Shown here in pieces: positions 14,387 to 20,155 of a DNA stretch of 22,750 bases. The notes under the pieces are model-generated. The model was not told the DNA's origin. It saw only the letters and a list, made by a program, of their open reading frames with translations, and did no database searches. Source of the DNA: Deltaproteobacteria bacterium UBA7527 (GTDB lineage Bacteria > Desulfobacterota > Syntrophorhabdia > Syntrophorhabdales > Syntrophorhabdaceae); assembly GCA_002478225.1 (NCBI GenBank), contig DLMV01000049.1:1870-24619 (forward strand). Direction: 5' to 3'. Position 1 is the stretch's first letter, and the number at the start of each line of letters is the position of its first letter. The translations under genes and the position numbers were made by a program.

Positions 14387-15063
14387 AGGGTATACATACC
14401 TATTATGGTTTAAGTCATATCCTCTTCGATGTGTCTCTCACGGTCTCCAGGGGTGAGGTTGTGGGCCTTCTTGGGAGGAACGGCGCCGGAAAGAGCACAA
14501 CGATGAAGAGCATAATGGGCTTGACCCCGCCCAAAGAAGGCTCGGTAGTGTTTAACGGAGAGGACATAACAGGACAGAAGCCGTATCTGCTTTTTCGCAA
14601 AGGCATCGGGTATGTGCCGGATGACAGGAGAGTCTTTGCGGACCTGAGCGTCGACGATAACCTCAACATCGTCCACAACAGAGGAACTGACTGGAACAAA
14701 GAAAGGGTGTATGAGCTGTTCCCGGCGCTCAGTGAAATAAAAATGAGAAGGGCCGGGCACTTAAGCGGCGGCGAACAACAGATGCTTACCATCGCGAGGG
14801 CCCTCATGGGCGGCCCCGAACTTCTTTTGCTTGATGAGCCGACAGAAGGACTGGCGCCATTGATCGTCCGCGACCTTGAGGAACAGATCCTCAAACTGAG
14901 GGACGCCGGCATCAGCATACTCCTTTCGGAACAGAACGTACGGTCAGCCCTGAAGATGATCGGCAGGGTATACGTTATCGACAACGGGAGCATACGCTTC
15001 GAAGGGACCGTCTCCGAACTCGAAGCGAACGAGGAAGTGAAAAAGAAATACCTCATGGTATGA
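14374..15063 (+). CDS. livF: ABC transporter ATP-binding protein, LivF family
   Basis: 229 residues. Walker A GRNGAGKS (34-41), canonical signature LSGGE (130-134), Walker B LLLDEP (151-156) followed by TEGLAP, and the LSEQN motif (184-188) that in LivF replaces the usual H-loop histidine with Q187. Start is ATG 14374 inside livG, with GGGAG 6 nt upstream, so translation is coupled. Last gene of the importer operon; about 70 nt separate it from the next gene, with no convincing terminator between. Confidence 0.94.
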   Translation: MLDVKGIHTYYGLSHILFDVSLTVSRGEVVGLLGRNGAGKSTTMKSIMGLTPPKEGSVVFNGEDITGQKPYLLFRKGIGYVPDDRRVFADLSVDDNLNIVHNRGTDWNKERVYELFPALSEIKMRRAGHLSGGEQQMLTIARALMGGPELLLLDEPTEGLAPLIVRDLEEQILKLRDAGISILLSEQNVRSALKMIGRVYVIDNGSIRFEGTVSELEANEEVKKKYLMV

Positions 15064-15132
15064 TCAGCGGTTTCCCGTTGCCGCTTCCCCTTTTATCCTT
15101 TATTTCCAGCCTCTTTTCTTATAGAATTATAT

Positions 15133-15690
15133 ATGTTCTCAAAAGACATCCTTTCCCCGGTCAGGTTGCTCCGTCTTTTTCCTGTCCTGGCCATGATGAT
15201 CGTTCTATCTCCAGGCGTGCTGTTCTCTCTTGGCGATATATGGGTAGAGGTGGAGAGACTTGAGACGGGCGGGAAGTTTGTCACATGCCAGTATTGCGGA
15301 AGGCAGATAAAGACCGGCCATATCCATAAGGATGCCGAAACGATCATAAAAAAGAGGGTACAGGATCACCTCATCGAGCGGGGGATCGGATTGAAAGAGA
15401 GCAAGGGCCCATCACCGTTCGTCAATATCCTTGTCTACAGGTTCGAAGAGAGAAAAGGCGGCAACTTTGCGGTGGAAAGACCCGCCGGGGTCGGGTTCCA
15501 CATGCATCTCATGGAAGGCAACGTCGTTGGCCGCGTGTTCGTTTTTGATGAGGACCAGCAGGCGCTGAGCCAGAACATCTTGAAGATAGGAAAGTTCTTT
15601 AAACGGGGAGGCAAGTGGGTGACCGCTGACCAGCTCGCGGAAGAAGGCATTAATGCCGGTCTCGACCATCTCCTGGAGGTGCTGGAGTGA
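15133..15690 (+). CDS. Exported or membrane-anchored protein of unknown function with CxxC/HxH motif
   Basis: 185 residues, family not recognised. The N-terminus (1-34) has basic residues followed by a hydrophobic stretch (LFPVLAMMIVLSPGVLF), a signal peptide or anchor. Then come C52-x2-C55 and H63-x-H65 (TCQYCGRQIKTGHIH), a plausible metal site, and a soluble mixed alpha/beta region to the end. The ATG at 15133 has no clear Shine-Dalgarno; a -10-like TATAGA at 15120-15125 would make the message nearly leaderless, so the start is uncertain. The stop overlaps the hisA start by 4 nt (GTGA), and GGAGG for hisA lies in its last codons, implying coupled translation. Nothing in it suggests a role in histidine synthesis. 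The gene is very likely real; function unknown. Confidence 0.75.
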   Translation: MFSKDILSPVRLLRLFPVLAMMIVLSPGVLFSLGDIWVEVERLETGGKFVTCQYCGRQIKTGHIHKDAETIIKKRVQDHLIERGIGLKESKGPSPFVNILVYRFEERKGGNFAVERPAGVGFHMHLMEGNVVGRVFVFDEDQQALSQNILKIGKFFKRGGKWVTADQLAEEGINAGLDHLLEVLE

Positions 15691-16394
15691 AGGCCCTCTT
15701 CGCCATGGACCTGATAGGAGGGAAGTGCGTCCGCCTGCAGAAAGGGGATTTCTCGAAGGTTACGGTATACAGCGAAGACCCGGTTGCAAAGGTTGAAGAG
15801 ATGATGCAAAGCGGCGCCAGGGACTTCCACATGATCGATCTTGACGGGGCAAGAACGGGCAAGCGCACCCATCATGAGATCATGCGGGAGATCAGGCAGA
15901 GGGTCAAAGGCTATATGGAGGTAGGAGGCGGGATCAGAGATGCAAGCGACATAGCATATTACAGCGAATCGCACATGGACGGCATCATTGTGGGCACCAG
16001 GGCCCTTGAGGATCCTGATTTTTTTGAGAGCCTCGCAGTTTTCCGGAATATTATTCTCGGGCTCGATCTCTATGGCGGACGTCCAATGGTGCGGGGCTGG
16101 AAGACCGCCCTTGACAGGGATATCAAGGACATTATCAAAGCAGCGGAGCGGGTCGGCGTCATGGCGATCCTGTGCACGAGCATAGAAAGGGATGGCATGC
16201 TCACCGGGCCTGACTATGACGGCATGAAGCGGCTGCTGGCGATGACGCGGCTTCCCCTCATCGCAAGCGGCGGCGTCTCTGATATCGACGACGTTAAAAG
16301 ATTGAAGGACCTCAACGTCTGGGCTGCTATCCTCGGCAAGGCTGTGTATGAGGGGAGGATACAGATCGAAGAGGCGATCCGGTATGCTGACTAA
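15687..16394 (+). CDS. hisA: ProFAR isomerase (HisA)
   Basis: 235 residues forming a (beta/alpha)8 barrel. Catalytic aspartates are D8 in FAMDLIGGKCVRL and D127 in LGLDLYGG; phosphate-binding GGGI (80-83) and the SGGV motif (194-197) are present, as is TSIERDGML (164-172). It isomerises ProFAR to PRFAR in histidine synthesis. Start is GTG 15687 with GGAGG 7 nt upstream. It overlaps hisF by 11 nt, the usual hisA-hisF order. hisH and the other early genes of the pathway are not in the window, so the his genes are scattered or continue elsewhere. Confidence 0.94.
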   Translation: MKALFAMDLIGGKCVRLQKGDFSKVTVYSEDPVAKVEEMMQSGARDFHMIDLDGARTGKRTHHEIMREIRQRVKGYMEVGGGIRDASDIAYYSESHMDGIIVGTRALEDPDFFESLAVFRNIILGLDLYGGRPMVRGWKTALDRDIKDIIKAAERVGVMAILCTSIERDGMLTGPDYDGMKRLLAMTRLPLIASGGVSDIDDVKRLKDLNVWAAILGKAVYEGRIQIEEAIRYAD

Positions 16395-17139
16395 AAGGAT
16401 CATCCCATGTCTTGACGTAATGGAAGGGAGGGTCGTGAAGGGAACGAACTTCCTCGAATTGCGGGATGCCGGCGACCCCGTTGAAAATGCGAAGGCATAT
16501 GAGGAGCAGACGGCCGATGAGCTCTGCTTTCTCGATATAACGGCCTCTCATGAAAAGAGAAGAACGATCCTGGATGTTGTTGAAAGGGTTGCCAATGAGG
16601 TCTTTATGCCGCTTACGGTCGGCGGCGGCATACGCAAGCTTCAGGACATACGGGATATACTTCTTGCAGGCGCGGACAAGGTAACGATCAACACAACTGC
16701 GGTGGAGACGCCTGAATTCATACAGGAGTCGAGCGATGTCTTCGGGAGCCAGTGCATCTGTGTGGCCATTGATGCAAAACGAAGGGACGAGGGTTTCGAG
16801 GTGTATACCTATGGCGGCAGGAGGCCGACAGGGGTCGATGCCGTCCGATGGGCCAGGGAGGTGGAAAGGCTCGGGGCAGGGGAGATACTGCTGACAAGTA
16901 TGGACAGGGATGGAACGAAATTGGGTTTTGATATTGAGCTCACGAGGGCTATATCAGAGGCGGTGAATATCCCCGTTATAGCATCGGGCGGAGTGGGAAC
17001 ACTGGAGCATCTCTACGAGGGCTTCGTTTTGGCCAAAGCAGATGCTGTGCTTGCTGCGTCGATATTCCACTACAGGGAATTTACCGTAATAGACGCAAAG
17101 AAATATTTACAACAAAAAGGCGTTAACGTGAGGCTCTGA
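16384..17139 (+). CDS. hisF: Imidazole glycerol phosphate synthase cyclase subunit (HisF)
   Basis: 251 residues from ATG 16384; an in-frame extension to 16348 is rejected because the family begins with the MLTKRIIPCLDV sequence. Catalytic D11 (in CLDV) and D130 (in VAIDAKR) are present, along with phosphate-binding GGGI (80-83) and SGGVGT (201-206). HisF receives ammonia from HisH and converts PRFAR to imidazole glycerol phosphate and AICAR. The ribosome-binding sequence is weak (AGAGGCG), consistent with coupling to hisA. A 34-nt gap leads to hisI. Confidence 0.96.
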   Translation: MLTKRIIPCLDVMEGRVVKGTNFLELRDAGDPVENAKAYEEQTADELCFLDITASHEKRRTILDVVERVANEVFMPLTVGGGIRKLQDIRDILLAGADKVTINTTAVETPEFIQESSDVFGSQCICVAIDAKRRDEGFEVYTYGGRRPTGVDAVRWAREVERLGAGEILLTSMDRDGTKLGFDIELTRAISEAVNIPVIASGGVGTLEHLYEGFVLAKADAVLAASIFHYREFTVIDAKKYLQQKGVNVRL

Positions 17140-17173
17140 AATATAGAAGGATTAAGGCGAGGAAATAGAAGCG

Positions 17174-17557
17174 ATGAAAGATATCAAATGGGATGAAAGA
17201 GGGCTTGTGCCTGTTGTGGTGCAGGATTTCAAGACAAAGGATGTTCTGATGGTCGCTTATATGAACAGCGAGGCGCTGGACCTTACGTTAAAGACAAAAA
17301 AAGCGCATTACTATTCGAGGTCGAGAAAGAAGATCTGGCTGAAGGGGGAGACCTCAGGACACACTCAGGAAGTCCGCGGCGTCTATCTTGACTGCGACAA
17401 CGACACGATCCTCATCACAGTGGATCAGAGGGTGGCGGCATGCCACACAGGCTATTGGAGCTGTTTTTACAGGATCTGGGAAAATGGCTGGAAGATCGTG
17501 GGCAAGAAGATATTCGATGAAAAGCAGGTATATGGCGATAAAGGCAGTGAAAAGTGA
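17174..17557 (+). CDS. hisI: Phosphoribosyl-AMP cyclohydrolase (HisI)
   Basis: 127 residues, the single-domain form without a fused HisE pyrophosphohydrolase. Magnesium-binding D73, D75 and D77 lie in DCDNDTI, and zinc ligands C74, C90 and C97 have the 16- and 7-residue spacing of the archaeal enzyme. SGHTQEV (61-67) and CHTGYWSCFYR (90-100) are family signatures. It opens the PR-AMP ring in the third step of histidine synthesis. ATG 17174 follows GAGGAAA. The C-terminal GSEK and the stop codon are encoded by the first unit of the downstream GTGAAAA heptamer tract. Confidence 0.95.
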   Translation: MKDIKWDERGLVPVVVQDFKTKDVLMVAYMNSEALDLTLKTKKAHYYSRSRKKIWLKGETSGHTQEVRGVYLDCDNDTILITVDQRVAACHTGYWSCFYRIWENGWKIVGKKIFDEKQVYGDKGSEK

Positions 17558-17662
17558 AAGGTGAAAACCTTGTTCCTCGTTGCCCGTTACTTGTCACTGG
17601 TTTGAACCAGAATCCAGCGACGAGCGACGAATATCAAGTTACGAGCATCCAGCTCTCTGCTC
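17547..17662. repeat. Degenerate 7-base-period repeat tract, copy B
   Basis: Three GTGAAAR heptamers (17547-17567), then five pyrimidine-led units of the form CYYGTNN (17569-17603), a short break, then seven units resembling CSAGCNN (17614-17662). This fills almost the whole 114-nt gap between hisI and pgpA and supplies the hisI stop codon. On the opposite strand 17632-17652 matches 20-40 at 19 of 21 bases. No long hairpin is present. The repeated change of unit within one fixed period resembles short tandemly repeated repetitive (STRR) heptamers known in cyanobacteria, but the unit sequences differ. Confidence 0.75.
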
Positions 17663-17671
17663 CTTAGAGAA

Positions 17672-18124
17672 ATGTCACGAAAATTAGACGTGATACTGCA
17701 TTTCATCGTTACGTGCGGCTATATCGGGCGGCTGCCGTTTGCCCCCGGCACATACGCCTCCATGCTTGGTTGTATCTTGATATACCTGTTCCCGTTGCCG
17801 TTCAGTAATCTGCTTTTTGCCGTTGTTCTTGCTGCGTTCTCTGTTCTTTGCATCAACCTGCTCAGATTTGAAGAAAAAGACCCCGGATATATTGTGATCG
17901 ACGAACTGGCCGGGATGTGTGTTGCCGTGGCAGGGCATAGCACCACCCTTGTGAACATCGCCATCGGTTTTGTCTTCTTCCGGTGTTTTGACATTTTGAA
18001 GCCGTTTCCGATCCGGCATGCAGAGAAACTGAGAAAGGGGTACGGCATAGTGGCGGATGACGTGATCGCGGGGATATTTTCCAATGCCGTGCTGATGATC
18101 TGGGAGAGAATGAAATGGTATTAG
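17672..18124 (+). CDS. pgpA: Phosphatidylglycerophosphatase A (PgpA)
   Basis: 150 residues of the PgpA family. Motifs in order are GRLPFAPGTYAS (19-30), KDPGYIVIDELAG (69-81), FRCFDILKPFP (103-113) and GIVADDVIAG (125-134), with hydrophobic helices between. It dephosphorylates phosphatidylglycerol phosphate at the inner membrane. ATG at 17672 has a poor ribosome-binding site because its leader is the heptamer tract. The last 10 nt overlap the cinA-type gene. The order pgpA, cinA, thpR, recA is familiar from Deltaproteobacteria. Confidence 0.94.
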   Translation: MSRKLDVILHFIVTCGYIGRLPFAPGTYASMLGCILIYLFPLPFSNLLFAVVLAAFSVLCINLLRFEEKDPGYIVIDELAGMCVAVAGHSTTLVNIAIGFVFFRCFDILKPFPIRHAEKLRKGYGIVADDVIAGIFSNAVLMIWERMKWY

Positions 18125-18594
18125 AAGAAAAGATTGGAAGTATGTTAATGCAGAGACAGAAAAAGATAGCTGTTGCCGAGTCCTGCACGGGAGGGCTGGT
18201 AGCGCACAGGATCACCAATGTTCAAGGCGCGTCGGTTTACTTCGAGGCCGGTCTTGTGACCTATAGCAATAAGGCCAAGGAGGATTTTTTGTCGGTTCCC
18301 GGGGCAGTGATAAGGGCGAAGGGGGCGGTAAGCGACGAGGTCGCGCGATCCATGGCTGAGGGCGTGAGGAAGGCCGCCGGCGTTGATATTGGGCTGGCCA
18401 TCACTGGAATAGCGGGGCCGGGAGGAGGCACAGATGAGAAGCCTGTCGGTACGGTCTACATAGCGCTTGCCGTTCCGGATGGTACATTTGTCAGAAAATT
18501 TTCTTTTCAGGGGGACAGGGCGGAAGTCAAGCTCCAGACGTCAGAGGAAGCCCTGCTCTTTATCCTTGACCATCTTGAAGGGAGACTCCGGTGA
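18115..18594 (+). CDS. pncC: CinA C-terminal domain protein, nicotinamide-nucleotide amidase (PncC type)
   Basis: 159 residues, the stand-alone CinA C-terminal amidase domain without the N-terminal MoCF-like domain of full-length CinA. AESCTGG (21-27) carries the active-site serine; YSNKAK (50-55) and ITGIAGPGGGTDEKPVGTV (97-115) are family signatures. The enzyme deamidates nicotinamide mononucleotide in pyridine-nucleotide recycling. ATG 18115 lies inside the end of pgpA with GGGAG upstream; the stop overlaps the thpR start as GTGA. Linkage to recA is a recurrent feature of cinA genes. Confidence 0.92.
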   Translation: MVLEEKIGSMLMQRQKKIAVAESCTGGLVAHRITNVQGASVYFEAGLVTYSNKAKEDFLSVPGAVIRAKGAVSDEVARSMAEGVRKAAGVDIGLAITGIAGPGGGTDEKPVGTVYIALAVPDGTFVRKFSFQGDRAEVKLQTSEEALLFILDHLEGRLR

Positions 18595-19142
18595 GGGTTT
18601 TTCTGGCACTGGAGATCCCCGGTGAGATAAAGGCATATCTCCGTGTCGTCAGAGATCAGCTGGCAACACGCATCCGTAACGTAAAGTGGGTCAACGAGAG
18701 TGGACAGCATATAACGCTAAAATTTTTTGGCGAGCAGGAAGAGAAGAGGGTGCGCGAGATCGGGGATGCGCTATCCGGCATTGAAAGGCTGTACAACCCC
18801 GTTGCCGTGACATTGAAAGATATTGAGGCGTTCCCTGACAGAAAAAGGGCAAGGGTGATCGTAATGGCACTTGAAAAGGGAGTTGACAACATACGAATGA
18901 TATTTCATGATATAGAGGACCGGCTGTCAGAATTGGGTATTGAGAAAGAAAAGCGGAGCTTCAGGCCTCATATTACCCTTGGAAGGATGAGGATACCCGG
19001 CCCGTTGCTGGACAGGGATATTGTTGATGTTGATATGAGGGGCTTTACTATAAACAAGATGGTGCTTTTTCAGAGCATACTGCAACCTGCAGGCGCCATA
19101 TATGCTCCGATCCGGGAGCTTGAGTTCAACAAAACAATTTAA
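18591..19142 (+). CDS. thpR: RNA 2',3'-cyclic phosphodiesterase (ThpR/LigT, 2'-5' RNA ligase family)
   Basis: 183 residues with both 2H phosphoesterase motifs: HITL at 40-43 and HITL at 127-130, supplying the two catalytic H-x-T pairs. The N-terminal MRVFLALEIP is typical. The family hydrolyses 2',3'-cyclic phosphate RNA ends and can join 2'-5' linkages in vitro; its physiological target is unclear. GTG 18591 has AAGGGAG 6 nt upstream and overlaps the previous stop. recA follows after 17 nt, so they are probably co-transcribed. Confidence 0.93.
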   Translation: MRVFLALEIPGEIKAYLRVVRDQLATRIRNVKWVNESGQHITLKFFGEQEEKRVREIGDALSGIERLYNPVAVTLKDIEAFPDRKRARVIVMALEKGVDNIRMIFHDIEDRLSELGIEKEKRSFRPHITLGRMRIPGPLLDRDIVDVDMRGFTINKMVLFQSILQPAGAIYAPIRELEFNKTI

Positions 19143-19159
19143 CAAGAGAGGGGGAGCGC

Positions 19160-20152
19160 GTGAAAGAGGAAACAAGCAAGAACAAGGCGATCGACATGGC
19201 TGTTTCTCACATCGAGAAACTTTTCGGAAAAGGTTCTATCATGAAACTTGGTGAAAAACCGCTGGAGGAGGTTCCCGTTGTTCCGACGGGCTCGATCTCC
19301 CTTGATATGGCGCTGGGGATCGGCGGGTTGCCGAGAGGAAGGGTGGTAGAGATCTACGGTCCTGAGGCGTCGGGAAAGACCACGCTTGCCTTGCATGTTG
19401 TTGCGGAGATCCAGAAGGCAGGCGGTATTGCTGCCTTTATCGACGCCGAGCATGCCCTTGATGTCTTCTATGCCCGGAAGATCGGCGTTAATACCGATGA
19501 CCTCCTGATATCCCAGCCCGATACCGGCGAGCAGGCCCTTGAGATCGCCGAGATACTTGTGAGGAGCAGCGCCGTTGAGGCTGTTGTCGTTGATTCAGTG
19601 GCAGCCCTTGTTCCAAGGGCAGAGATCGAGGGGGAAATGGGTGACGCCCACATGGGGCTGCAGGCAAGGCTTATGTCGCAGGCCCTGAGGAAGTTAACGG
19701 CAACGATCGGCAAATCAATGACAACGGTCATATTCATCAACCAGATACGGCAGAAGATAGGGATCATGTTTGGGAATCCCGAGACCACAACGGGCGGAAA
19801 CGCATTAAAATTCTATGCCTCCGTCCGCCTTGATATAAGAAGGATCGCATCCATAAAGGACGGTCAGGATGTTGTAGGGAGCAGGACGAGGGTCAAGGTC
19901 GTGAAGAACAAGCTTGCGCCGCCCTTCAAAGAAGTCGAATTCGACATCATCTTCGGGGAGGGCATTTCAAGGGAGGGAGACGTCCTTGATCTCGCAGTTG
20001 ATCTTGGCATCGTTGAGAAGGCTGGCACATGGTACTCCTATGGCGATTCGAGGATCGGCCAGGGCAGGGAAAATGCCAAAGAGTTTTTGAAGAATCATCC
20101 GGATGTTACAAAGACGATCGAGGAGAAGATACTGTCAGCAAAAAAAGGATGA
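19160..20152 (+). CDS. recA: Recombinase RecA
   Basis: 330 residues, slightly short because the acidic C-terminal tail of many RecA proteins is missing (it ends SAKKG). Walker A GPEASGKT (67-74), catalytic E97 in the DAEHALD segment, Walker B VVVDS (142-146), DNA-binding loop L1 around EGEMGDAHMG (157-166) and L2 around NPETTTGGNALKF (206-218) are intact. RecA drives homologous strand exchange and LexA cleavage. GTG 19160 is preceded by a strong GAGAGGGGGAG. No CTGT-N8-ACAG LexA box was seen in the immediate upstream region, and no recX lies between recA and alaS, which follows after 3 nt. Confidence 0.97.
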   Translation: MKEETSKNKAIDMAVSHIEKLFGKGSIMKLGEKPLEEVPVVPTGSISLDMALGIGGLPRGRVVEIYGPEASGKTTLALHVVAEIQKAGGIAAFIDAEHALDVFYARKIGVNTDDLLISQPDTGEQALEIAEILVRSSAVEAVVVDSVAALVPRAEIEGEMGDAHMGLQARLMSQALRKLTATIGKSMTTVIFINQIRQKIGIMFGNPETTTGGNALKFYASVRLDIRRIASIKDGQDVVGSRTRVKVVKNKLAPPFKEVEFDIIFGEGISREGDVLDLAVDLGIVEKAGTWYSYGDSRIGQGRENAKEFLKNHPDVTKTIEEKILSAKKG

Positions 20153-20155
20153 ATC

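Noticed and set aside
15066..15095. Possible terminator after livF (AGCGG, 10-nt loop, CCGCT, then a pyrimidine run)
   Set aside because: The stem is only 5 bp and the run is mixed C and T. The stretch may also be a worn heptamer tract, but the period is too poor to call.
15435..16403. 322-residue minus-strand frame opposite hisA and the preceding gene
   Set aside because: Long only because of codon bias in hisA; it spans two real genes and has no motif or ribosome-binding site.
13..17662. CRISPR array as an explanation for the short periodic repeats
   Set aside because: Units are 7 bases long, degenerate and directly adjacent with no spacers, and no cas gene is present.
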